Part shown: piece after piece, positions 9,882 through 18,933 of the stretch
Numbering within the stretch: position 1 is the stretch's first letter
Layout of the letters: each line of letters begins with the position of its first letter
Source of the DNA: Saccharophagus degradans 2-40
Lineage (GTDB): Bacteria > Pseudomonadota > Gammaproteobacteria > Pseudomonadales > Cellvibrionaceae
NCBI RefSeq assembly: GCF_000013665.1
Contig: NC_007912.1
Location: forward strand, 1,116,001-1,180,000
DNA: 64,000 bases
Direction: 5' to 3'
Notes under the pieces: generated by a model
The model's database searches: none
Seen by the model: the letters and a program-made list of their open reading frames with translations, nothing else
What the model was told of the DNA's origin: nothing
Made by a program: the position numbers and the translations under genes

Positions 9882-11003
9882 CTATATGCGTTGAATTGAC
9901 TTAAGCGCTTTGGCTAACGTTTCTACTTCGTAATCACTTAAGTAGGGGTGTACGGGGATACTAAATATGTTCTCGCATAGATTATAGGTGATTGGGGTGG
10001 TTTTGTGTTCTTGAGTGTTCCATATATCAAAAGACGAAAGTGGCGAGGGGTAATAAATTTGTGTTGGAATGCCTTGCTTGTTGAGGTGAGTTATGATTTC
10101 GCTTCTTTGGTTTGCTGGGGCTTTGATTGAGAATTGGGCGTAGGCGCTAGTAGCGAAACTTGGCACACTTTGCGGGGTTAGGCTAGTGCTTGAACATGCT
10201 GCAAGCAAATGATCCGCTATTTGGTTGCGGCGTTCTATTTCTCGGTCTAAATTTTGTAATTTTACAGATAAGATTGCTGCTTGCAGGCTGTCTAGACGGC
10301 TGTTGAGGCCCACGCGTACATGATTGTATTTGTGGCTTCCTTTTCCGTGTGCAGCAATAGAGCGCATTGTTGCAGCAAGCGGGGCGTCTGAGCAAAAAAT
10401 GGCTCCCCCATCTCCGTAACAGCCTAAAGGTTTGGCAGGGAAAAAACTCGTAGTTGTAATTTCACACACTCCACCTATTTTTCTATTTTTATATTCTGCC
10501 CCAAGGCTTTGTGCAGCGTCAGATATAAGGGTGAGGCCGTAGCGATGCGCTACCTCTTGCAGTGGCTCATAATCTGCTGGGCTGCCAAAAATATCAACAG
10601 CTATTATGGCTCTTATATTTAAAGCGGTGGTTTCGCGGATATTAATTATTGTTTGCTCTAAATCTGCAATAGAAATATTAAATGTTTTGGGGTCTATGTC
10701 GCAAAAAACAGGCGTGGCGCCTAGTAATGCTATTGGTTCGGCTGTACCAATAAATGAAAAGTTCGTTGTGAGCACGGCGTCTCCTGCACCAATGCCAAGT
10801 GCCATTAGAGCAATTTGGATGGCGTCGGTACCATTGGCGCAGGTTATGGTGTGTTTGGCTCCACTGTACTCGCATAATTCTTCTTCAAGTTTATGCACTT
10901 GTTCACCTTGAATGAATGTTGCTGATTCAAGTGTCTGTCTAATAGCATTGTCAATACTAGTTTTTAAAAATATATATTGTGCTTGGAGGTCGACAAACTG
11001 CAT
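9882..11003 (-). CDS. wbpE: WbpE-like DegT/DnrJ/EryC1 sugar aminotransferase
   Basis: PLP enzyme of 373 residues, normal family length. The PLP lysine is K191 in SFFPAKPLGCYGDGG, and the start MQFVDLQAQY is typical of WbpE homologues. WbpE aminates the 3-keto group of UDP-2-acetamido-3-keto-glucuronate using glutamate. The adjacent WbpB- and WbpD-like genes supply the preceding oxidation and following acetylation, which supports this assignment over other DegT substrates. It starts 12 bases after the tfpZ-like stop. Confidence 0.88.
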   Translation of the reverse strand: MQFVDLQAQYIFLKTSIDNAIRQTLESATFIQGEQVHKLEEELCEYSGAKHTITCANGTDAIQIALMALGIGAGDAVLTTNFSFIGTAEPIALLGATPVFCDIDPKTFNISIADLEQTIINIRETTALNIRAIIAVDIFGSPADYEPLQEVAHRYGLTLISDAAQSLGAEYKNRKIGGVCEITTTSFFPAKPLGCYGDGGAIFCSDAPLAATMRSIAAHGKGSHKYNHVRVGLNSRLDSLQAAILSVKLQNLDREIERRNQIADHLLAACSSTSLTPQSVPSFATSAYAQFSIKAPANQRSEIITHLNKQGIPTQIYYPSPLSSFDIWNTQEHKTTPITYNLCENIFSIPVHPYLSDYEVETLAKALKSIQRI

Positions 11004-11015
11004 TGTTTGGTTGCC

Positions 11016-11714
11016 TTATAGAGCTGTTTTTAATTTGCGGATTGGCATGCCGTTACTTTTATTTACTAATACGTAATCTTGATAGTATCTTCCTTCAAAG
11101 GGTAGTACCCAAAAATCACTTAATATTTTCTCAGGTAGGCCAAAGGATTTTATTTTGGCCTCTGGGAGCATAGCGTTTTTAATGTGATGCCAGTTATCTT
11201 GATAGGGTAGATATCGGTCCACCTTTAGATAAATGGGACCTTCTGTAAGTTGGTTGAAAGTTTCTTTTGCTGCCTCATCTTCGTCTTGTAGTGGTGGAAT
11301 AATATAGTACGTAGGCCGAAAATAATGAGTGTCTAGTACAGTATAGTCGAGTCCATGTAAATCAAAAGATGCCTTGGACATGGTGTGATATTTTCCGTCA
11401 GAGAAAATAACTGCGATTGGACGTGCGTTGTATACGAGATGCATGCCTATAATTAAAAGAGCAGTCTGGAGGAAGCAAATGACGAAAAGGTCTTGCTTCA
11501 GCTTATCTTTTTTAGGGTTAAATATAATAAGGGTGAGCAGGGGGCCGATTACTAGGTCTACGCCAGCTATTATTTTTATCCCCTGTGATCCTCCGTCAGT
11601 AGTGAACAAAACTCCTGGGTACAAATAGAAATAAATAATGCCCGATAGTATTACAAATATCCCAGCGCTAATTGCAAGGTGAATGAAAAAGGCCGATAGT
11701 CTGGACGCTGTCAT
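11016..11714 (-). CDS. tfpZ: TfpX/TfpZ family type IV pilin accessory protein
   Basis: The 232-residue protein has three N-terminal hydrophobic segments (FFIHLAISAGIFVILSGIIY; IIAGVDLVIGPLLTLIIFN; ICFLQTALLIIGMHLVYN) and a soluble C-terminal part. The YPG-LF--DGG-QG--I--GVDLV-GPLLTLI-F pattern is what I recognise as the TfpX/TfpZ (FimB-like) family, pilin-specific accessory proteins that assist pilin assembly and are usually encoded directly next to pilA. Here it lies inside the sugar operon, 6 kb from pilA and on the other strand. The start is the ATG at 11714; the longer frame would run into wbpD. Confidence 0.82.
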   Translation of the reverse strand: MTASRLSAFFIHLAISAGIFVILSGIIYFYLYPGVLFTTDGGSQGIKIIAGVDLVIGPLLTLIIFNPKKDKLKQDLFVICFLQTALLIIGMHLVYNARPIAVIFSDGKYHTMSKASFDLHGLDYTVLDTHYFRPTYYIIPPLQDEDEAAKETFNQLTEGPIYLKVDRYLPYQDNWHHIKNAMLPEAKIKSFGLPEKILSDFWVLPFEGRYYQDYVLVNKSNGMPIRKLKTAL

Positions 11715-11809
11715 TCTTGTCTCCAACAAATAGATACTTATGTTTCGTGTTGAGTTGGTTTTCTGTTCCGCTCTTTGTGGGGGAGCGTTGAAGAGTTGTA
11801 TTTTATAGA

Positions 11810-12379
11810 CTAATAAGCTGGTGTTAGAATTCCTTCGTTTAGTATATAGCGTTCCCCTGTTTCTGGGCATAGTGCTCTATTGTTTTTAATTGCTAGTTTC
11901 AGGCCAGCTTTGCTTACCCATCCCTGCTGTCTCGCAGGGGTTCCTTGCACAAGGGCGTGGGCTGGAATGCATTTGGTTACAACCGCTCCAGCGCCGATTA
12001 AGCTGTATGCTCCAATTGTATTGCCACAGATTATTGTGGCATTGGCGCCGATGGAAGCTCCTTCTTCTATAGTGGTTGTTTTAAATTCATGTTTTCTTTC
12101 TATATTAGCTCGTGGGTTAATAACGTTTGTAAATACTGCGCTAGGGCCAATGAAGACGTTGTCGTGTATGTTTATACCTGAGTATATCGACACGTTGTTC
12201 TGTATCTTCACATGATTACCAATATGAACATTGGGCGCGATATATACATTTTGACCTAAAGTGCAGAATTCCCCTATCGAGGCTCCAGAGGATATGTGTG
12301 TCCAGTGCCAAATCTTGGTTCCTTGACCAATTTTAACGTTGTTATCTACGATTGCCGAGGGGTGTATGCTAATACTCAT
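11810..12379 (-). CDS. wbpD: WbpD-like UDP-sugar 3-N-acetyltransferase
   Basis: The 189-residue LbH acetyltransferase begins SIHPSAIVDNNVKIGQGTKIWHW, a signature of the WbpD family, with hexapeptide repeats over about residues 5-160. In Pseudomonas, WbpD acetylates the 3-amino group of UDP-GlcNAc3NA to give UDP-2,3-diacetamido-2,3-dideoxy-glucuronate. Its ATG overlaps the wbpB-like stop (ATGA), so the two are coupled. A 95-base gap separates it from tfpZ. Confidence 0.9.
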   Translation of the reverse strand: MSISIHPSAIVDNNVKIGQGTKIWHWTHISSGASIGEFCTLGQNVYIAPNVHIGNHVKIQNNVSIYSGINIHDNVFIGPSAVFTNVINPRANIERKHEFKTTTIEEGASIGANATIICGNTIGAYSLIGAGAVVTKCIPAHALVQGTPARQQGWVSKAGLKLAIKNNRALCPETGERYILNEGILTPAY

Positions 12380-13332
12380 TGGGAGCCTTTTAGATAGGGG
12401 TGGTAGTCTCCGGAAAGTGCGGATATTTTGGCTTCTCTAATACCGTAGACTATCTCGATACACTGTCTTGCGTCTTCAAGCCCGAAGCCGTTGCCAGCCA
12501 AAATCTCTTTATAGCTGGTGGTATGTAAGTCTGTAAATCCGCCTGAGAACTCTAGTTCTTGATTATCTATTTTAATACTTCTGAAAGTTCGTTGTTCTTT
12601 ATCTAGAGCTACTTTGGGGAGATCATTTGAGTCAATACTTAAGAACCACCTCACAGTTCCTTTGGCAAATTGGGTTGTTCCTGAAACTTTTGTTGGTGTT
12701 TTTAAGTATACGGCTGTTGATATGTGCTTCCCGAGGATCCAGCCTAGCATGTCAAAAAAGTGTACCCCTATGTTAGTTGCTATTCCCCCAGACTTGGAGT
12801 CGTCGCCTTTCCAAGAATGAAGATACCAATTGCCGCGAGAGGTAATATATGTAAGGTCAATGTTTAAATGTTTCTCGCTGTTGGCGTGCTTTTGGTGCAA
12901 CTCCATTATTGTTGGGTGATGCCGAAGCTGCAATATATTGTATGCTTTGCGTCCAGTAGCTTGCTCAATGTCTTGTAGTCCATCTAGGTTCCATGGGTTT
13001 AAAACGAGCGGCTTTTCACAGATGGCTGCCGCTCCAGAGCGGAACGCAAAGCGAATATGGGCGTCATGAAGGTAGTTGGGGGAGCATATGCTAACGTAAT
13101 CGATACTATTGCTTTTATCTTTACGTCGCATTTTTTCTATGTGTCTATCGAAGCGTTCAAATTCAGTGAAAAAGTGCGCGTCAGGGAAATAGCTATCGAT
13201 AATGCCTACCGAATCGCTCGGGTCGAGGGCCGCGATAAGCTTGTTTCCTGTAGCTCTGATAGCCTCCATGTGTCTAGGGGCAATGTAGCCGGCCGCGCCC
13301 AGGAGCGCAAAGTTTAAAGGTGGAGTTTTCAT
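12376..13332 (-). CDS. wbpB: WbpB-like UDP-GlcNAcA 3-dehydrogenase
   Basis: GFO/IDH/MocA family oxidoreductase of 318 residues. The Rossmann start is NFALLGAAGYIAPRHMEAI and the EKP motif (ICEKPLVLNP) carries the catalytic Lys. It matches WbpB/WlbA enzymes that oxidise C3 of UDP-N-acetylglucosaminuronate using a tightly bound NAD, recycled with 2-oxoglutarate. It is followed by wbpD with a 4-base overlap. The 6-dehydrogenase (WbpA) that supplies the substrate is not in the window. Confidence 0.9.
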   Translation of the reverse strand: MKTPPLNFALLGAAGYIAPRHMEAIRATGNKLIAALDPSDSVGIIDSYFPDAHFFTEFERFDRHIEKMRRKDKSNSIDYVSICSPNYLHDAHIRFAFRSGAAAICEKPLVLNPWNLDGLQDIEQATGRKAYNILQLRHHPTIMELHQKHANSEKHLNIDLTYITSRGNWYLHSWKGDDSKSGGIATNIGVHFFDMLGWILGKHISTAVYLKTPTKVSGTTQFAKGTVRWFLSIDSNDLPKVALDKEQRTFRSIKIDNQELEFSGGFTDLHTTSYKEILAGNGFGLEDARQCIEIVYGIREAKISALSGDYHPYLKGSQ

Positions 13333-13452
13333 AGTGGTTACTTTTGTTGGACGCTTTCGTTTAGTTTAGCAAATTTCAGTCGGGTTCTCGTTATTACCTT
13401 TGTGGTTAACGGGCTAAAACTGTATGGGAGTTACGCTTCGTTTATATGCGAG

Positions 13453-15195
13453 TTATTGGTTCTGTTGTTGATCACTTGCAAGCTCTTCTGCATATAAAAG
13501 TGCTTTATCGTTCCCCGAAAGACCTAGTTGATAAAGATAATCTATTGCTTTTCTAGTGGATTGGAGAGAGTAGATCTTTGCAATATAGTAGTCAATATAC
13601 CAGCTTGATGAAGCCGGCAAGCGAGTCCTCTCGGAGTGCTTTAGCAGACTGTCGCTTAGTTTGTTTAGGTCGATGCTTGTACAGTTTGTTTTTTCTATTG
13701 CATGAATCACGTTATTGATAGCGTGTGAAGCTTCAATTTTAGAGTAAACGGATACAGCGTTAGTAAGCTGATTGTAGATTTGCTCTTGTGGAGGGATACC
13801 CGTTAAGCAGCTTATATACATGCTTTGTAGTAGTGCAGAAAACCTGCGTTCAGGAACAGATTCGATCAGATAGTTGAGCGTTTTCCGTGCTCGCGATACG
13901 TCTCCTTTGTTTAAGTGTAGTTGCACGAGATTGCTCAAAGCTCGACCAGATGGAGGCTCTCTGTAAGCAGAAAGTTCCAGTGCTCGTTGCGGTGAGTTCC
14001 AGTTGCTGACTCTAAGTATATCTATTGTTATAAATGCTGCGATATACACTGATAGGATGAGCGCTGGAATCTTTATACCGTATTTAAGGCCGCAGCCTAG
14101 TGTTAATAGACTTAAAGTTAAGTACACCCCAATGCTAGGGGCATAGTTTCTATGCTCAAAATACAGCTCTATTGGTAGAATTGTGCTTTCTAGTAAGTGA
14201 CCTGCAAAAAAGAACAGCACCCCAAATACGGGTAGAGATGTGGACTTGAAGCGAGAAAAAAATAAGCAGGCTGTAGTTATTAATGCTATGGCGATGGTGC
14301 AAAGCAGGGTGCTTATTGGATCTGTGAGTGATTTAGATATTGTGTGATTGTCTTGGTAGATACCAATCTCTATTGAGGTGGGAAGTATTAGGTTTTGCAC
14401 GTACTCAGATACAATTACAGTTTGGGTGAGTAGGCGTTCTGCTAAAGTAAATGGCTTTTCAGAGTAGTCCGGTAGTTGAGCGAATTGTAGCAAAGCTCCT
14501 GCAGCGATAATGCAAGCTGCCAAGCCTAGGAAAATGAATTTTGAACTAGGTCTAACTCTGAAAATGAGCAGTTCAATGAGAATTAGATACGTTATAGTTA
14601 ATACCCCTATTTCTTTACTTTGGATTGCTAATAGGAATGCCGCAATTGATAGTAAAGCGCACATGATTCCTTTATGTGATGCTGCTTTCGATTGGAAGTA
14701 CTTTCTGCTTTGAAGGTATAAGATTAGCGAGGCAAGCGAGAACAATGTGGCGAGTTGGGTCATCCTTTGAACGGCATATAAAACACTGCTTATATTCATG
14801 GGGGCTAGCAGCCACAGGCTTGATGTAATTGCCGCTATTGTGTACTTGTGCGGAGAGTAATTAGTTGCTCCTGAGATGTTCAACGAAAAGAGGAATATTA
14901 GCACCCCGCAAGCCAAGTGAATGGCTAAATTGGTTCTCTTTATATTAGCGGAATCTAATTTGGAGCTTGCGTGGATGTTTAGGTAAAAGCTTGCTTGTGA
15001 GACATATCTTCCTAGGTTATTCCCAAATTTGATATCCTGCAGTGAAATGTCTAGGCCGCTTTTGTTGTATATGCGTTCTAATTGGTACAGCTTTAGGGAG
15101 TCAAGTTGCAGTGGGCTGGATGTCCCTGGTATGTAAATTATAGCTGTTACTAAAATCGTAACAATCAAGGTTGTGATGGAGGCAATCTTTTGCAT
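13453..15195 (-). CDS. second polytopic GT-C-like membrane protein, paralogue of the pilA-adjacent one
   Basis: The 580-residue protein has about ten hydrophobic helices, then a soluble TPR-like C-terminal part. It shares with the protein at 5579-7504 the segments ISSVLYAVQRMT, QSKE, LAERLLTQTVIVSEYV and the long block GHLLESTILPIELYFEHRN. The first loop has LQLDSLK instead of LLDDF, so one of the paired acidic residues is missing. It is probably a glycosyltransferase that adds a lipid-linked sugar to the glycan or to the pilin; this is inference from topology and context. It is the first gene of the minus-strand island, 54 bases from nadC. Confidence 0.68.
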   Translation of the reverse strand: MQKIASITTLIVTILVTAIIYIPGTSSPLQLDSLKLYQLERIYNKSGLDISLQDIKFGNNLGRYVSQASFYLNIHASSKLDSANIKRTNLAIHLACGVLIFLFSLNISGATNYSPHKYTIAAITSSLWLLAPMNISSVLYAVQRMTQLATLFSLASLILYLQSRKYFQSKAASHKGIMCALLSIAAFLLAIQSKEIGVLTITYLILIELLIFRVRPSSKFIFLGLAACIIAAGALLQFAQLPDYSEKPFTLAERLLTQTVIVSEYVQNLILPTSIEIGIYQDNHTISKSLTDPISTLLCTIAIALITTACLFFSRFKSTSLPVFGVLFFFAGHLLESTILPIELYFEHRNYAPSIGVYLTLSLLTLGCGLKYGIKIPALILSVYIAAFITIDILRVSNWNSPQRALELSAYREPPSGRALSNLVQLHLNKGDVSRARKTLNYLIESVPERRFSALLQSMYISCLTGIPPQEQIYNQLTNAVSVYSKIEASHAINNVIHAIEKTNCTSIDLNKLSDSLLKHSERTRLPASSSWYIDYYIAKIYSLQSTRKAIDYLYQLGLSGNDKALLYAEELASDQQQNQ

Positions 15196-15249
15196 GCTTA
15201 GGATTCCGTTGTAGACCCCAGTTTACTTGCACCGCAGTTGCTCTGTTGC

Positions 15250-16095
15250 TTAACTATGAACCCGCAAAGATAAATCCACCGCGCTAACATGTTTGGTTAG
15301 CGCGCCAAATGAGCAAAAGTCGATATTAAGACTGGCAATTGTTTTTAAATTCTCTAAGTCCAAATTACCGGAAAGCTCGTACTGAGTGTTATGTTTGTCT
15401 AGGTTCATTGCATATTGCAGTGAATCGGCATCAAAGTTATCCAACATAACCACATCCGCCCTCGCCGCAATGGCTTCTAGCAGCTCTTCCCTTGTTTCTA
15501 CCTCCACTTCCACGCGTTTGTCTGGCGCAATCTCCCGTGCCTTCTCTACTGCCGCAGTAATGCCGCCGCAAGCGGCTATATGGTTCTCTTTAATTAGGAA
15601 CATATCGTAAAGGCCTATGCGGTGGTTGTGGCAGCCGCCGCAGGTTATGGCGTATTTTTGTGCGGTGCGCAGGCCGGGAATGGTTTTGCGGGTGTCTAGT
15701 ATTTTAATGTTGCTGTTCGGTAGTAATTGCGCGAACTGGTGCGCTTTGGTGGCGGTGCCAGAAAGCAGCTGAATAAAGTTTAAGGCAGTGCGCTCACCGG
15801 TAAGCAGGCGGCGGGCATTGCCCCTTAGGGTGACAAGCTTGCTGCCAGCGGTTACTTGGTCGCCATCCTGTGCGTGCCACTCAATGCTGTCTAAGCCGCC
15901 AAGTTGGGCAAAAGTTTCTTCAAGCCATGCTTGGCCACATAAAGTGCAATCTTCGCGGGTGATAATCTCGGCGGTGTTGATTTGATCGCCGGGGATTAGC
16001 ATGGCTGTAATGTCGCCGTCGCCTATATCTTCGGCTAGGGCTTCGCGAACGGCGCGGGTGATGTCTGCACGTATAGAGTCTAATTGTATGTTCAT
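15250..16095 (-). CDS. nadC: nicotinate-nucleotide pyrophosphorylase (quinolinate phosphoribosyltransferase)
   Basis: Converts quinolinate and PRPP to nicotinate mononucleotide in NAD synthesis. The 281-residue protein has the usual length and the typical segments AEDIGDGDIT, LLTGERTALNFIQLLSGTAT, DTRKTIPGLR and EVEVETREE. The ATG at 16095 is chosen because homologues start about 15 residues before EDIGDGD; the frame extends upstream without support. nadC next to pilA and the DUF1631 gene is conserved in Pseudomonas. Confidence 0.96.
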   Translation of the reverse strand: MNIQLDSIRADITRAVREALAEDIGDGDITAMLIPGDQINTAEIITREDCTLCGQAWLEETFAQLGGLDSIEWHAQDGDQVTAGSKLVTLRGNARRLLTGERTALNFIQLLSGTATKAHQFAQLLPNSNIKILDTRKTIPGLRTAQKYAITCGGCHNHRIGLYDMFLIKENHIAACGGITAAVEKAREIAPDKRVEVEVETREELLEAIAARADVVMLDNFDADSLQYAMNLDKHNTQYELSGNLDLENLKTIASLNIDFCSFGALTKHVSAVDLSLRVHS

Positions 16096-16282
16096 GGGCT
16101 TGCTTATAACTAAGATGAATTTGGCTGAAGGCCGCATAGTATAACGCACTGCCGCCTGCGGGGTACTAATTAAGGGGCAAGCGTTTTTGGCGTGAAAATC
16201 AAAATAATGCGATTTAATCACGCTTTAGTACTAGGTCTGTGATGCAATTCTCGCTGTCAGCAATATCCACTAGGAGAAAAGT

Positions 16283-18811
16283 ATGGTTGGATTATACTCC
16301 AAGGTACAGGGTGCCAATGCGCCCACCAACTTTCGCTATTCTATGAGGAGGCGGTTCGTGCCCGAGAATACCAAGCACAAGATCTCCCCTAAAGTGGTAC
16401 ATTTGGAGTCTGAGAGTCACAGAATGACCAGAGCCCGCTTGGCACGCTTGCCAGCGCCAGTGCACGCTGTACACGAAAAAAGTCAGTTGCTGTTAGCTCA
16501 AAAGCTAAAGGTCTTTTTTGATCGCGCTGACGATTCTTTATTCGAAATGGCCGATAAGGCTCACTCAAACCAAGAGCAAAACCTCTTTTTTGACTCTATG
16601 CGCGAAGTGCGCGTGCAGCGTCGCGGTATTGAAAAACGTTTTACCGAAGCCTTAGAAGACGCATTTGCTGCGCTTATTGTCAGCCCTAGCGAATCCGCAG
16701 CGAGTGCCTCCGCTGATGATTTTACGGTAGACGGTTTGTCGCTAGTTGAAAACGACGACTTAGAAGAAATGGTCGCGTTAGATAACTCAATTAACCGAGC
16801 AAATGCAGAGTTTGGCGAGGCTGTACAACAAATTAGCCTTCGTTTAGATAGTTTGGTTCCGGTTAAGGTATATCAAAAGAACAACCCTGTAGGGCCAGAT
16901 TTACTGTGTCAAACAATTATGACGCAGGTGAAGAAGCTGGACGTTGGCATTAAAGCCAAATTAATCCTCTTTAAGCTATTCGACAAAGTTGTTATTGCTG
17001 GGTTGGGCGAAGTATATGGTGCCATCAACCAGTTGTTGGTCGATCACAATGTTTTACCCTCTCTAAGTTCAGCTACTCGTTCAGGCCAGCGCCACGGTCG
17101 CAGGGCTTCCGATCGCGCCGGCGACGCAGGTCAGGTTCCTCAAAACGCCGCTGCCCCTTCATCAGATCAGCAAGCGCCTGCACAAGAACAGCGTCAGGCG
17201 GGAACGCCAGATCGTCGCGCTAATCCGTCTGGTCAGTTGCAGTCTCAGGTAGCCGAGTCTGCAACTCAGTCTCACCTCAGCCCAGAGGTGATTGCCGCGC
17301 TGCAAGGTTTGTTCGGCAACAATACTCAGTCCAATAGTAGCGCGGGTTTGCTCAATGTATTGTCGCTGGCGCAGCGTTTGCCTATGCCTGCTACTACGTC
17401 TGCTTCTGGTATTAATGTACGCGCGTTAATTTCTGATATACAGCAGCGTCAAGGTGGCACAGATACCCAAATAGCACGGATGGATGAGGAAGTAATCAAC
17501 CTCGTTAACATGCTGTTTGAATTTATTTTAGACGATCGCAATCTCGCCAAGCCCATGAAGGCGTTAATTAGCCGTATGCAAATACCGGTTATAAAAGTTG
17601 CGCTGCTTGATAAATCCTTCTTTACCAAAGGCGGGCACGCTGCTCGTCGCCTACTCAGCGAGATGTCTAAAGCGGCATTGGGCTGGCAGGGAGATAGCGA
17701 AACCGGTAAGCGCGACCCGCTTTACCGTAAAATGGATGAAATCGTTCGCAAGTTATTAAACGAGTTTGACACTGATGTGTCACTCTTTTCAGATTTGCTT
17801 GCTGACTTCAGTTCATTTATCGAAAAAGAGAAACGACGTTCGGCTGTGTTAGAGCGCCGCACCCTTGATGCGGAAGATGGCAAAGCTAAAGCTGAAGTGG
17901 CACGCGCCACGGTAGCGCTAGAAATTGAACTGCGTACAGTTAATGAAGCCTTGCCAGAAGTTGTTTACCAGCTTATCGATAGTGTGTGGAGCAATGTACT
18001 TTTTGTTACTTCGCTAAAGCACGGTTATAAATCTGAAGCTTGGTTGGGAAGCTTAAAAACCTTGGAAGACTTGGTTTGGAGTGTGAAGATTCCAGCTACC
18101 GATGAAGAGCGTAAGCAGTTGATTCGCTTGGTGCCAGATTTATTGAAACGCTTGCGTGCAGGGTTCGATAGCATCTCGTTTAACCCGTATGAAATGTCCA
18201 CTTTATTTAAATCTTTAGAGGATGTGCATTTAGCATGTATTCGTGGCGTAGAAGTTAAGCGCCGCGCACCTGCGGGTAAAGTGCAAAAAACTACTGCGGC
18301 CAAGCCTCAGGTTGCTGCACCTCAGCCAGCGCAAAACGAAGAGCCTCCAGCTAAGCCAGCACCTGTGGCCAAAACTGCTGCACCTGCACCGGTTGCTCCA
18401 AAAGTTGAAGCTCCTCAGCCGGCTGCCAAGCAAGCTGCTGCGCCAACTCAGCCCGCGGCCCCTGTAAGTGTTGCAAGCCCAGCGCCAGCGGCACCTATCG
18501 CGCCGGTAGCGCCAAATGATTTGCCTGATACCGATACCGATATGCGCCAGGTTGCCGGCTTTGTGCAAGGTGCTTGGTTCGAAATGGTGGATGACAAAAA
18601 TAGTGTGGTGCGTTGTCGATTAGCAGCATTTATTAAGCCAACAGGTAAATATATATTTGTTAACCGCAATGGCATGAAAGTGGCCGAAAAAACGCAACAA
18701 GAGTTGGCGTTGGCGCTTAAGAAAAACCGCTTGCGAGCGTTGGATAACAGCGTGCTATTCGATAGAGCGCTAGAAACGGTTGTAAGTGGTATGCGTAAAC
18801 CTCGTAATTAA
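16283..18811 (+). CDS. DUF1631 family protein
   Basis: Large cytoplasmic protein of 842 residues matching the DUF1631 family, which in Pseudomonas also lies between nadC and ampD. No enzyme motif is evident. About residues 250-310 are Gln/Ala/Pro-rich and low complexity, and about 665-755 form a long Ala/Pro/Lys linker before a small C-terminal domain (GAWFEMVDDKNSVVRCRLA...). That end looks like a small beta-barrel of the PilZ-like kind, but this is only an impression. The ATG at 16283 has TAGGAG upstream. A GTG at 16358, with AGGAGG six bases before it, is an equally good in-frame start. Confidence 0.85.
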   Translation: MVGLYSKVQGANAPTNFRYSMRRRFVPENTKHKISPKVVHLESESHRMTRARLARLPAPVHAVHEKSQLLLAQKLKVFFDRADDSLFEMADKAHSNQEQNLFFDSMREVRVQRRGIEKRFTEALEDAFAALIVSPSESAASASADDFTVDGLSLVENDDLEEMVALDNSINRANAEFGEAVQQISLRLDSLVPVKVYQKNNPVGPDLLCQTIMTQVKKLDVGIKAKLILFKLFDKVVIAGLGEVYGAINQLLVDHNVLPSLSSATRSGQRHGRRASDRAGDAGQVPQNAAAPSSDQQAPAQEQRQAGTPDRRANPSGQLQSQVAESATQSHLSPEVIAALQGLFGNNTQSNSSAGLLNVLSLAQRLPMPATTSASGINVRALISDIQQRQGGTDTQIARMDEEVINLVNMLFEFILDDRNLAKPMKALISRMQIPVIKVALLDKSFFTKGGHAARRLLSEMSKAALGWQGDSETGKRDPLYRKMDEIVRKLLNEFDTDVSLFSDLLADFSSFIEKEKRRSAVLERRTLDAEDGKAKAEVARATVALEIELRTVNEALPEVVYQLIDSVWSNVLFVTSLKHGYKSEAWLGSLKTLEDLVWSVKIPATDEERKQLIRLVPDLLKRLRAGFDSISFNPYEMSTLFKSLEDVHLACIRGVEVKRRAPAGKVQKTTAAKPQVAAPQPAQNEEPPAKPAPVAKTAAPAPVAPKVEAPQPAAKQAAAPTQPAAPVSVASPAPAAPIAPVAPNDLPDTDTDMRQVAGFVQGAWFEMVDDKNSVVRCRLAAFIKPTGKYIFVNRNGMKVAEKTQQELALALKKNRLRALDNSVLFDRALETVVSGMRKPRN

Positions 18812-18853
18812 AGCTACTAGCTTTAGTGCTATTCCGCTAATTGTCTTAGTTAA

Positions 18854-18880
18854 GGGGCCTTTAAATAGGCCCCTCAGTTT
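18854..18880 (+). terminator. terminator hairpin, copy 1
   Basis: GGGGCCT pairs with AGGCCCC around TTAAAT, 42 bases after the DUF1631 stop, followed by a weak T tract. The 20-base hairpin is repeated exactly 222 bases downstream. Confidence 0.7.
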
Positions 18881-18933
18881 ATTGATAAACCCCTCTATTA
18901 TTTTTGCGAAGAGTTTAATCCTTCTAAATCCGC

